From NCBI GenBank assembly GCA_964653285.1, contig CAZZEX010000030.1:1-47810 (forward strand): a stretch of 47,810 nucleotides of DNA. Reading direction: 5' to 3'. Under the pieces are notes generated by a model. The model did no database searches and had not been told where the DNA came from. It saw nothing but the letters and a program-made list of their open reading frames with translations. Of the stretch, positions 8,634-16,408 are shown piece after piece; the first letter of the stretch is position 1, and each line of letters opens with the position of its first letter. This DNA comes from CAZZEX01 sp964653285. GTDB lineage: Bacteria; Chloroflexota; Anaerolineae; B4-G1. The position numbers were made by a program, and so were the translations under genes.

Positions 8634-8708
8634 CTCGGCCACTCCGCTTATGCTGCCGAAAAGGGCTCGGTCGGGAGACCTCGCCCAACGATAGAGGGAG
8701 TGGCTGAG
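8634..8708 (+). other. Strong nested stem-loop in the leader of permease 3
   Basis: Outer helix CTCGGCCACTCC (8634-8645) pairs with GGAGTGGCTGAG (8697-8708): 12 pairs, one G-T. Inside is GGGC (8663-8666)/GCCC (8683-8686), then GGTC/GACC closed by a GGGA tetraloop (8669-8680). It ends 20 bases before the permease 3 ATG. It could be a cis-regulatory leader or a dispersed palindrome. The string GGTCGGGAGACCT resembles a cobalamin-riboswitch B12 box, but the other conserved cobalamin elements were not seen. Confidence 0.55.
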
Positions 8709-8728
8709 TAGTTACATCGAGAGGACGA

Positions 8729-10972
8729 ATGGGCTTCAAGAACTTGCTCAGGCGCAAGGCGCGAAGCATACTGACTCTCATAGGTATCGCCATCGGCATC
8801 GCGGCCATCGTCGCCCTGGGGGCGCTGGCCGAGGGCGTGTTGGCCGAGTTCACGGCCGCCTTCGGCAGCAGCCAGGCCGACCTGGTCGTGACCCAGGCTG
8901 AGGCCGGGGGAAGCGCCGCTACCATCAGCCTGGGCGCTGTAGATGAGGCGGTCGGAGAGGCCATCGGTCGCTTCCCCGAGGTGGAAGAGGTGGCGGGGAT
9001 GACCATCGCCTTCCTGCCCATGCCGGACATCCCTTACTTCGTCCTCTTCGGCCACGACCCCGAGGGGTTTGCCATCGGCCACTTCCAGATCGTCGCGGGG
9101 GAGATGCTGGCTGCGCGTGCTCCGGCGGGCCACGGCAAACCTATCTTGCTGGGCTGCACTGCCGCCGACAACCTGGGCAAGGAGGTCGGCGACACGCTGC
9201 GGGTGCACGGCAGCGCCTACCGCGTCGTCGGTATCTACGAGACGGGGGCCGCCTTCGAGGATGGCGGGGCGGTGGTGACACTGGACGAGGCCCAGGCCCT
9301 GCTCAAGCAGCCGCGCCAGGTGACGGTTTACCTGCTCCGGCTCAAGGACATCGGCCAACTGGAGGCCGCCCGCCGGCGCATTGAGCGGCGCTTCCCTGAC
9401 CTCTCCATCTCCCGCACGTCCGAAGTGGCCGACAGGATGGGGGGCATGGCGCTGGTTCGCGTCTTCGTCTGGGGCCTCTCCCTCATCACTGTCCTGGTCG
9501 GCGGGGTGGGGATGATGAACACGATGATCATGTCCGTCGTCGAGCGCACGCGCGAGATCGGGCTGCTGCGGGCGTTGGGATGGCGCCGGAGCCGCGTGCT
9601 GGCGCTGATCCTGGGCGAGTCGCTGGCCTTGAGCGTCCTGGGTGGACTGGGCGGGGCTATCCTGGGGGTGGCGGTGGTCAAAGCGGTGGGCTGCGTGCCG
9701 GCTGTGGCCAGCCTGGCGCCAGGTGTCCTCACCCCTGGCCTTGTGCTCCGCGCGCTGGCTGTCGCCCTGGCCCTGGGCGTCGTGGGCGGGTTGTATCCTG
9801 CGTGGCGGGCGGCCCGGCTCTTGCCACTGGAGGCCCTGCGCTACGAGGGCGGTGGTGGAGGGAGACTGCCCCGCTTCTTGCCCGGCGGGATGATCCTGGG
9901 CGGCCTCTTCCGACGGCGGGCGCGCACGGTCCTCACCGTCGTCGGCGTGGCCGTAGGCGTGACGGCAATGGTCGCCATCGGTGCCTGGGTAGAGGGCGTC
10001 AACGCCTCGATCTCGACTGTGGCTACGGAAGCGGACTTGATGGTCCTCGAGGCCGACATTAACGACATGCAGTTGAGCGTCATCGAGGAGCGGGTAGGGG
10101 CCTGGATCGGCGCCTTGCCCCAGGTAGCCCACGTCTCAGGCTGCGTCAATGGTCTGGTGGCCTTGGAGGGAATGCCCATCTTCAGTGTTCGCGGCTACCA
10201 CCCGGCCGGGTACGCCATGCGCCACTACAAGGTCGTGGAGGGGGAAGGACTGGGCAGCGGCCGGCAGATACTCCTCGGCCGGCGGCCGGCGGACATCCTG
10301 GGGAAGGGGGTCGGTGATCGGGTGATGATCCTGCGCAGCGCCTACCGCGTCGTCGGTATCTACGAGACGGGAGACGTGCTGGAGGAGCGTGGCGGGGTGA
10401 TCGCCCTGCGCCAGGCGCAAACCCTGTTCAACAAGCCGCACCAGGTGACCTTTTACGCCATCAAGGTGCGGGAGCGGGACGAGGTGGATGAGGTTGCGCA
10501 GCGAATCAGGGAGCGCTTCCCCAACTTGAGCGTCACCCGCTCGGCGGACTTTGCCGAGAGCACGCCGGACATCCAGATGATGAGCCAGATGACAGGGGTT
10601 ATGTTCTGGCTAGCCGTGTTGATAGGGGCGGTGGGGCTGGTGAACACCCTGGGCATGTCGGTCCTGGAGCGCACGCGGGAGATCGGGGTGTTGCGGGCGC
10701 TGGGCTGGCGCAAGTGGCGGGTGCTGGCGCTGATCCTGGGCGAGTCGCTGGCTCTCACCCTGCTGGGGGGTGCAATAGGCATAAGCTGGAGTTGGGCGAT
10801 GGTCAGGCTGCTGGCGCTATGGCCAAGCACAGCCAGCATCGGCCTGCGGTTCACTCCCGACCTGCTGGCCCAGGCCCTGGCGCTGGCGGTGGTGCTGGGC
10901 ACAGTCGGTGGCCTCTACCCGGCCTGGCGAGCGACGCGCATGCGGCCGGTGGAGGCGCTCAGGTATGAGTAA
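8729..10972 (+). CDS. Permease 3: tandem double MacB/FtsX-type ABC permease
   Basis: 747 residues, ATG 8729 with GAGAGGA upstream. Unit 1: 'MGFKNLLRRKARSILTLIGI', external domain with 'FGHDPEGFAIGHF' and 'YRVVGIYETGAAFEDGG', FtsX from 'ERTREIGLLRALGWRRSR'. Unit 2 starts near 'GGMILGGLFRRRARTVLTVV', with 'VRGYHPAGYAMRHYKVVEG' and FtsX from 'ERTREIGVLRALGWRKWR', ending 'AWRATRMRPVEALRYE'. No ATPase domain. It is the most divergent of the five in the external domains and carries no C/G repeat insertion. It is followed after 12 bases by an ICMT-like gene, suggesting one transcript. Confidence 0.9.
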   Translation: MGFKNLLRRKARSILTLIGIAIGIAAIVALGALAEGVLAEFTAAFGSSQADLVVTQAEAGGSAATISLGAVDEAVGEAIGRFPEVEEVAGMTIAFLPMPDIPYFVLFGHDPEGFAIGHFQIVAGEMLAARAPAGHGKPILLGCTAADNLGKEVGDTLRVHGSAYRVVGIYETGAAFEDGGAVVTLDEAQALLKQPRQVTVYLLRLKDIGQLEAARRRIERRFPDLSISRTSEVADRMGGMALVRVFVWGLSLITVLVGGVGMMNTMIMSVVERTREIGLLRALGWRRSRVLALILGESLALSVLGGLGGAILGVAVVKAVGCVPAVASLAPGVLTPGLVLRALAVALALGVVGGLYPAWRAARLLPLEALRYEGGGGGRLPRFLPGGMILGGLFRRRARTVLTVVGVAVGVTAMVAIGAWVEGVNASISTVATEADLMVLEADINDMQLSVIEERVGAWIGALPQVAHVSGCVNGLVALEGMPIFSVRGYHPAGYAMRHYKVVEGEGLGSGRQILLGRRPADILGKGVGDRVMILRSAYRVVGIYETGDVLEERGGVIALRQAQTLFNKPHQVTFYAIKVRERDEVDEVAQRIRERFPNLSVTRSADFAESTPDIQMMSQMTGVMFWLAVLIGAVGLVNTLGMSVLERTREIGVLRALGWRKWRVLALILGESLALTLLGGAIGISWSWAMVRLLALWPSTASIGLRFTPDLLAQALALAVVLGTVGGLYPAWRATRMRPVEALRYE

Positions 10973-10984
10973 AAGGGATGTGAA

Positions 10985-11620
10985 ATGAATCCAATTGTGG
11001 CCCAGGTTACGTGGATGGCCGTTATCGTTGTAGGAGCAATTGTTGTTGAATTACCGGAGATTTTCAAGAAAAACGAAAGGATCAACAAGCGCTACCGCGG
11101 CTACCTGGTAAACCTCGGAATAGCGATCACCCTGCTGGGGGGGCTCCTTGCTCCGTTCAGCCCTCAGCCAAGAGTGACCCGAGTTCTCAGGACAATATTT
11201 GTGGCGGTAGGCGCACCATTGGTGGCTCTATCCTTGTACCTTATGATTGCTCCCTCAATCTCCCTGCTTCAAGCCATTGGGATTGAGCAAGCACCAAAGG
11301 ACAAACTCGTCACCACAGGGATTTATAGCAAGATGAGAAACCCCATCTACACAGGATGCATTATAGGGCAGATCGGATGGGCTATGGTCTGGGGAGCCGT
11401 TTACACTCTTTTCCTGATGCCCATATTCGATTTCTTCGCTTGCCTCGCCATAGTAAAGTTGTTCGAAGAGCCAACATTGACAGGGCTATTTGGTGAGGAA
11501 TACAGGCAATATAAAGAGCGTGTGCCAGCGTTCTTTCCTTTGCCCTTCAAAGTGCTTCTAGTGCTGCTGGCCATTGCGGTTATACTGTTAACATTCGTAG
11601 GTCTGATACCCACCAACTGA
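10985..11620 (+). CDS. ICMT-like membrane methyltransferase family protein
   Basis: 211 residues with about five hydrophobic segments (near 8-22, 40-58, 73-92, 121-148, 188-207). Family motifs: 'GIYSKMRNPIYTGCIIGQIG' (RHP/RNP-type element) and 'FGEEYRQYKERVPAFFP', the ICMT/PEMT C-terminal signature, followed by one extra TM helix and a short tail. Base composition is lower in G+C than the permeases. ATG 10985 has AAAGGGATG upstream. The shared signature with 619-1239 suggests two members of one family serve this locus. The methyl acceptor is unknown. Confidence 0.75.
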   Translation: MNPIVAQVTWMAVIVVGAIVVELPEIFKKNERINKRYRGYLVNLGIAITLLGGLLAPFSPQPRVTRVLRTIFVAVGAPLVALSLYLMIAPSISLLQAIGIEQAPKDKLVTTGIYSKMRNPIYTGCIIGQIGWAMVWGAVYTLFLMPIFDFFACLAIVKLFEEPTLTGLFGEEYRQYKERVPAFFPLPFKVLLVLLAIAVILLTFVGLIPTN

Positions 11621-11717
11621 AGACGATGGGAAGACGAAGGTGAAAGATGACTCAGAGAGTGGGCTTCGACTTCCTGGGCCGGGAAGAAAGTGAAGTCGGG
11701 GAAAGCGGGGTTGCTTG

Positions 11718-12683
11718 ATGATGACGGTTCGTCAAATCTCAACGGCAGAATTTGAGGACTTTGTGAGAGAGTTCGAGGATCCACTGCTCCGGGACCTATC
11801 CGAGTATGAGCGCTGGAAGGGCGAGTTGGGCCTTCTTCGGACCTTCTGGGCTGGCAGGGAGACGAGGCTGGCATTCCTGGGCCTGGAAGAAGGACGAGGG
11901 CTTCAGGGCGTGCTGAGAGTCCTCAAGGTGCCCTTCTTCGAGAGGAAGCGGTGGGGAGAGAAAGGTAAGGAGCGGGGGGAGATTCAGGACATTTTCCTCC
12001 AACCCCTCGAGGTTGAAGGGTTGAAAGCCCTCTTGGCCGGAGCCGAGGAAATCCTGGCCCAGGAGGGCATTTCGGGTTTCGGTATCTCGGAGTGGAAAGT
12101 GCCTTACTGGGAGACCATCGAAAGGCTCGGATTCAGTCCCTATGCCCGCTCCGTCCTGATCGCCTGGGACATGGACAATGAAATCCCCATCCCCAAGGAG
12201 GGCAACCCGGACGTGGAAGTCCGCCTTGCCTCGCCGGAGATGAAGAAAGCCCTGAGGCACATCCAGGAAAGCAGTTGGGGATTCTTCATCCCGCCCGATT
12301 TCAAACGGCAGGACGTGCTCCTGGCCTTCCTCGGAGATCGGCCCGTGGGGAGTGCCTATCTTAATCGCTTCACCCATCACATAGATTTCGGTGTCCATGT
12401 GGCGCGGGAATTCCAGAGGAAGAGGATGGGGACGGCCATATTGAGGGAGGCCCTGCAGTTATGTCGGGAGAGAGGGGCCAGGAGGATGTTCGTCACGAGG
12501 GTCCTCAGGGCCATCACCAAGATCAACGAAAACGACCGAATCGCCCTGAGGTTTTATCTCGACTGCGGCGGCAACATCTTGCGAGAGTACCGGGGGTTCC
12601 GGCGCAAGAAGCGCCCGCGTCCTTTGGAGATCCCTCCCCTTTACGAATCTACGAATTTACGAATTTACCGAGCAGAGGGCTGA
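11718..12683 (+). CDS. GNAT-family acetyltransferase with repeat-derived C-terminus
   Basis: 321 residues from ATG 11718 (ATG 11721 is also possible). The C-terminal GNAT core is seen in 'LLAFLGDRPVGSAYLNRF', 'IDFGVHVAREFQRKRMGTAI' (acetyl-CoA loop), 'EALQLCRERGARRMFVTRV' and 'ALRFYLDCGGN'. The N-terminal region ('GLEEGRGLQGVLRVLKVPFF', 'GEIQDIFLQPLEVEGL') looks like a second, related GNAT unit. The natural protein seems to end near 'KKRPRPLEIPP'. The last residues 'LYESTNLRIYRAEG' are encoded by the ACGAATCT octamer array, which has removed or displaced the original stop. It ends 3 bases before permease 4. Confidence 0.7.
   Translation: MMTVRQISTAEFEDFVREFEDPLLRDLSEYERWKGELGLLRTFWAGRETRLAFLGLEEGRGLQGVLRVLKVPFFERKRWGEKGKERGEIQDIFLQPLEVEGLKALLAGAEEILAQEGISGFGISEWKVPYWETIERLGFSPYARSVLIAWDMDNEIPIPKEGNPDVEVRLASPEMKKALRHIQESSWGFFIPPDFKRQDVLLAFLGDRPVGSAYLNRFTHHIDFGVHVAREFQRKRMGTAILREALQLCRERGARRMFVTRVLRAITKINENDRIALRFYLDCGGNILREYRGFRRKKRPRPLEIPPLYESTNLRIYRAEG
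12643..12668 (+). repeat. ACGAATCT/ACGAATTT octamer array before permease 4
   Basis: Three near copies of the 8-mer. It lies inside the end of the GNAT gene and is the same array as at 1333-1364 before permease 1. Similar sequence continues from the array to the permease start in both places. Confidence 0.85.
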
Positions 12684-12686
12684 CCG

Positions 12687-15017
12687 ATGATCTTCAAGAG
12701 CCTCTTCCGCCGCAAGGGACGTACCATCCTCACATTGGTCGGCATCGGCATCGGCGTGGCGGCCATCGTCGCGCTGGGGGCGATGGCTGAAGGAATGCGC
12801 GCTGGCTACACCGCTATGGTCAGCGGCAGCCAGGCCGACCTGGTGCTCACCCAGGCCGGCATGATGGACGTCACGATGGGCGGCGTGGAGGAGACGGTCG
12901 CCGACCAACTGCTGGCATGGCCGGAGGTGGCCGACGTGGACGGCATGCTGATGGGTAACGTCCAGGCCGAGGATGCCCCCTACTTCTTCATCTTCGGCTA
13001 CGATCCCCAGGGGTTCTCCATCGCCCACTTCCGCATCGTCGAGGGGCAGGGGTTGGGGGGGCGGGTGGCGCGGTCAGAGACCGGCCACAGCGTGCGGGGG
13101 AAGCCCCTCATCCTGGGCCGAGGCGCGGCGCAGAGCATGGGCAAGGAGGTGGGCGATGCGCTCCGCATCACCGGCGGCGCCTTCCGCATCGTCGGTATCT
13201 ACGAGACGGGGGATGCCTTCGAGGAGGGCGGCGCGGTCGTCCCGCTGGAGGATGCTCAGGCGCTTCTGCTACAGCCACGCCGCGTCTCCATGTTCTACAT
13301 CCGCCTGCGCGATCCCACCGAAAGGGGACTCCCCCCCGCTTCGGGGGGGAAGGACGCCCCTCCCCCAGAGTTGGGGGAGGGGTTGGAGGTGGGGGCTGCC
13401 AACCGGCTGCGGGCGCGGGTGGAGCGGCACTTCTCCGACCTGATCCTCTCCACCACCTCCGAGTTCGCCGACCGGCAGCAGATGATCGAGAGGATGGAGG
13501 TGTTCGCCTGGGCCATTTCAGGGCTGGCGGTGGTCATCGGCGGAGTGGGGATGACCAACACGCTCTTTATGTCGGTCTTTGAGCGCACGCGGGAGATCGG
13601 CCTCCTCCGGGCGGTGGGCTGGCGGCGGGGCCGGATACTCCGCCTCATCCTGGGCGAGTCGCTGGCCCTCTCCCTCCTGGGGGGGCTGGTGGGTGTCGGC
13701 CTGGGGGTGGCGGCAGTCCTCCTGCTGCGCGGATCTATCCCCTACATGGGCGCGCTGGGGATGCAGTTCTCCCCCGAACTCTTCGCCCGCGCCCTCATAA
13801 CCGTGGCTGTGTTGGGGCTGGTGGGCGGGGCCTACCCGGCCTGGTGGGCCAGCCGACTCCTGCCGCTGGAGGCGTTGCAGTACGAAGGCGGTGGCGGAGC
13901 GCACGTGCCCCGCTTCCTGCCCGGCGCGACGCTCAGGAACCTATGGCGTCGCCGCACCCGCACGGCCCTGACCACACTGGGGGTCGGCGTGGGCATCGCT
14001 GCCATCGTTGCCCTGGGCGGCATCACCCAGGGGATGATCGAGATCCTTACCGGGATGATGACGGGCAGCCAGGCCGAGTTGATGGCTATCGAGGCGGATG
14101 TCTCCGACATGGGCTATAGTTCAATTGACCAGCGGGTGGGGGCGCGCATCGCCGCCCTGCCCGACGTGGAGGCGGTCTCCGGCGTCATCATCACCGTCGC
14201 CAGCACCGAGGAGATGCCCTTGCTGATCATCTTCGGCTACCATCCCCGCGAGTTCGCCATCCATCACTTCAAAATCGCCGAGGGGAAACCGCTGACAGCC
14301 AATCACCAAGTCATCGTCGGCCGGCAGGCAGCGGAGGCGCTGGGGCTGGAGGTGGGCGACACACTTCGCCTGCTGGAGAGCACCTTCCGTGTGGCTGGCA
14401 TCTACGAGACGGGAGTGGGCTACGAGGAAAACGGGGTGGTCATCGGCCTGCGGGAGGCTCAGGCCCTGGCCGGAAAGCCTCACCAGGTAGGATGGTATCT
14501 CTTCAAACTACGCGATCCGGAGCGGGTCGAACCGGTACAGGACTATCTGGACGCTAACTTCCCAGAGATTGACGTCTCCCTCACCTCCGAGCTCGTCGAG
14601 ATCATGCCCGATATGCGGACGATGGAGGAGATGATAGGGCAGATCTCGTTCCTGGCGATGTTCATCGGCGCGGTGGGGATGCTGAACACGATGCTGATGA
14701 GCGTGCTGGAGCGCACGCGGGAGATTGGGGTTCTCCGGGCGCTGGGTTGGCGGCGGAGCCGCGTGCTGGGGATGATCCTGCGGGAGGCGCTGGCGCTGGG
14801 TGCGGTGGGCGGTGTCTGTGGTATAATCCTGGGATTGGGGTTGGCCTGGGGAATAACACAGATACCGGGGATAGGGGGGATGCTGGACCCGCGTTACGGC
14901 CCCCAACTGTTCGCCCAGGCGCTGGCGGTGGCGCTGGTGACGGGTGTGATTGGCGGGCTCTACCCGGCCTGGCGGGCGGCTTCGCTGCGACCGGTGGAGG
15001 CGCTCAGGTATGAATGA
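12687..15017 (+). CDS. Permease 4: tandem double MacB/FtsX-type ABC permease
   Basis: 776 residues, ATG 12687. Closest to permeases 1 and 2: 'MIFKSLFRRKGRTILTLVGI', 'FGYDPQGFSIAHFRIVEGQG', 'GIYETGDAFEEGGAVVPL', FtsX blocks 'ERTREIGLLRAVGWRRGR' and 'ERTREIGVLRALGWRRSR', ending 'AWRAASLRPVEALRYE'. It carries the same 25-codon C/G repeat insertion as permease 2 (13323-13397), plus a short extra stretch 'GGRVARSETGHS' near residue 122 absent from permease 1. The close similarity of the second halves of permeases 1, 2 and 4 suggests recent duplication or gene conversion. No ATPase domain. Confidence 0.9.
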   Translation: MIFKSLFRRKGRTILTLVGIGIGVAAIVALGAMAEGMRAGYTAMVSGSQADLVLTQAGMMDVTMGGVEETVADQLLAWPEVADVDGMLMGNVQAEDAPYFFIFGYDPQGFSIAHFRIVEGQGLGGRVARSETGHSVRGKPLILGRGAAQSMGKEVGDALRITGGAFRIVGIYETGDAFEEGGAVVPLEDAQALLLQPRRVSMFYIRLRDPTERGLPPASGGKDAPPPELGEGLEVGAANRLRARVERHFSDLILSTTSEFADRQQMIERMEVFAWAISGLAVVIGGVGMTNTLFMSVFERTREIGLLRAVGWRRGRILRLILGESLALSLLGGLVGVGLGVAAVLLLRGSIPYMGALGMQFSPELFARALITVAVLGLVGGAYPAWWASRLLPLEALQYEGGGGAHVPRFLPGATLRNLWRRRTRTALTTLGVGVGIAAIVALGGITQGMIEILTGMMTGSQAELMAIEADVSDMGYSSIDQRVGARIAALPDVEAVSGVIITVASTEEMPLLIIFGYHPREFAIHHFKIAEGKPLTANHQVIVGRQAAEALGLEVGDTLRLLESTFRVAGIYETGVGYEENGVVIGLREAQALAGKPHQVGWYLFKLRDPERVEPVQDYLDANFPEIDVSLTSELVEIMPDMRTMEEMIGQISFLAMFIGAVGMLNTMLMSVLERTREIGVLRALGWRRSRVLGMILREALALGAVGGVCGIILGLGLAWGITQIPGIGGMLDPRYGPQLFAQALAVALVTGVIGGLYPAWRAASLRPVEALRYE
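13323..13397 (+). repeat. 75-bp C/G palindromic repeat inserted in frame in permease 4
   Basis: Same position and almost the same sequence as 4716-4790 (one visible residue difference, S to A, in the 25-residue product). Permease 1 shows the uninterrupted site. Confidence 0.9.
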
Positions 15018-15087
15018 ACAATGAACCAATGGACAATGAGCCAATGAATAGTGAATCAATGAACAATGAGCCGATGAACAATGACCA
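15014..15087 (+). repeat. Degenerate AACAATGA-type array
   Basis: About nine imperfect 7-8 base words around CAATGAA/CAATGAG fill the gap between permease 4 and the fusion protein. The same word family recurs at 18644-18662 and, on the other strand, at 34380-34408, where it encodes the N-terminus of a hydrogenase small subunit. Confidence 0.8.
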
Positions 15088-15123
15088 AATACGCAAGACG
15101 CAAGATGAATGGAGGTAATGACG

Positions 15124-16332
15124 ATGAAGAAATCGATTGCTATAGGAGTGGCGGTGTTGGCCGTGATTCTCTCCGGCTGCGGGGGGAGCACGGAGGAAAC
15201 AGCGACGCCGGAGGTAGAGATGGAGTTCGTGCCGGTGGTGTCCGTCACCGGGGAGGTGATGCCAGCGGTGTGGGCCACCGTCAGCGCCCAGACCGGCGGC
15301 ACGGTGCTGGAGGTGCTGGTGGAGGTAGGGGACGAGGTGGCGGCGGATGACCCACTGGCACGGCTCGACCCCACCGACGCGCAACTGGCGGTGCAACAGG
15401 CGGATGCGGCGCTGGGGGCCGCCCAGGCCCAACTGGCGCTCCTGAAGGCCGGCCCCCGCCCGGGACAGGTCGCCGTAGCCGAGGCGCAGATCGCAGCAGC
15501 CCAGACTGTGATTTCCCAGACCATCGCCCAGCGGAACCAACTCTGGTCCGGCGCGACGGAGGCGGAGATTGCGGCGGCAGAAGCGCAGGTGGCGGCAGCC
15601 GAAGCGGAGCAGTTGTCCGCCCGCGAGGCCCACGATCAGACGATGAAGTGCTATGACGTCCTGCAGCCGGACGGTAGCACGAAACAGGTCTGCCCGGCGT
15701 TGGGCACGCTGGAGGAGCAGACCCGCTACAACCTCCACGCCGCCGACGAAGCGCTGGCGGCGGCCCGGGCTCAAGTGGACGCGCTGAAGGCGGGGCCGTA
15801 TTATCAGGTTCGCGTGGCGAATGCGGCGGTGTCGGCGGCGGAGGCACAGGAGAGCGTCGCCCAGACACAACTGGCTCTGCTGCAGGCAGGGGCCACGGCC
15901 GAGGAGATTGCCGTCGCCGAGACAGCAGTGACGCAGGCGGAGGCCGCGCTGGAGGCCGCCCGCGTCGCTCTGGATCGCTGCGAGATCCGCGCCCCCTTCG
16001 GCGGCACCGTCGGCGCGGTGAACGTGCGGGTGGGGGAATTGGTCGCGCCGGGGCAGCCGCTGGTCACACTGGGCGACCTGACCACGCTGCGGGTGGAGAC
16101 GACCGACCTGGACGAAATTGACGTGGCGCGGGTGGCGGTTGGCCAGGATGCCAGCGTCACCTTCGACGCCCTCCCGGAGCGGATCTTCATCGGTCACGTG
16201 ACCCGCATCTCCCCGATGGCCGACCCAGGCGCGGGCGGGGTCAACTACACTGTGGTCGTCATCCTGGACGAGACTGATCCGGCGATCCGGTGGGGGATGA
16301 CGGCGTTTGTGGACATTGAGGTAGGGGGGTGA
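15124..16332 (+). CDS. Membrane-fusion (HlyD/MacA-type) lipoprotein
   Basis: 402 residues from ATG 15124 (GGAGG at 15111-15115, 8-base spacing). A lipoprotein signal is clear: 'MKKSIAIGVAVLAVILSGCG', lipobox LSGC. Then half of a lipoyl/barrel-sandwich domain ('VSAQTGGTVLEVLVEVGDEV'), a long Ala/Glu/Gln-rich helical hairpin (about 85-275), the second half ('CEIRAPFGGTVGAVNVRVGE') and a beta-barrel region ending 'GMTAFVDIEVGG'. At the hairpin turn are two Cys in 'MKCYDVLQPDGSTKQVCP', possibly a disulfide. It would link MacB-like permeases to the cell exterior. It sits between permeases 4 and 5, so it may serve the whole array. Confidence 0.9.
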   Translation: MKKSIAIGVAVLAVILSGCGGSTEETATPEVEMEFVPVVSVTGEVMPAVWATVSAQTGGTVLEVLVEVGDEVAADDPLARLDPTDAQLAVQQADAALGAAQAQLALLKAGPRPGQVAVAEAQIAAAQTVISQTIAQRNQLWSGATEAEIAAAEAQVAAAEAEQLSAREAHDQTMKCYDVLQPDGSTKQVCPALGTLEEQTRYNLHAADEALAAARAQVDALKAGPYYQVRVANAAVSAAEAQESVAQTQLALLQAGATAEEIAVAETAVTQAEAALEAARVALDRCEIRAPFGGTVGAVNVRVGELVAPGQPLVTLGDLTTLRVETTDLDEIDVARVAVGQDASVTFDALPERIFIGHVTRISPMADPGAGGVNYTVVVILDETDPAIRWGMTAFVDIEVGG

Positions 16333-16333
16333 A

Positions 16334-16390
16334 ACGTCAAACGTGAAAACGTGAAACGTGACCATCACGCCTCACGCCTCACGCTTCGCG
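16334..16390 (+). repeat. Paired heptamer arrays (GAAACGT / CTCACGC)
   Basis: About four GAAACGT-like words are followed by three CTCACGC-like words. The arms are partly complementary (ACGTGA versus TCACG), so the unit could fold. It fills the spacer before permease 5 and gives a spurious 17-residue upstream extension of that frame. Confidence 0.8.
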
Positions 16391-16408
16391 GTTCAGGGGG
16401 CATATCCA

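Noticed and set aside
8663..8686. Cobalamin riboswitch before permease 3
   Set aside because: Only a B12-box-like string is present; the other conserved core segments were not found and the string is itself part of a palindrome.
15014..16392. CRISPR array
   Set aside because: The tandem words are 7-8 bases with no regular unique spacers and no cas genes nearby.
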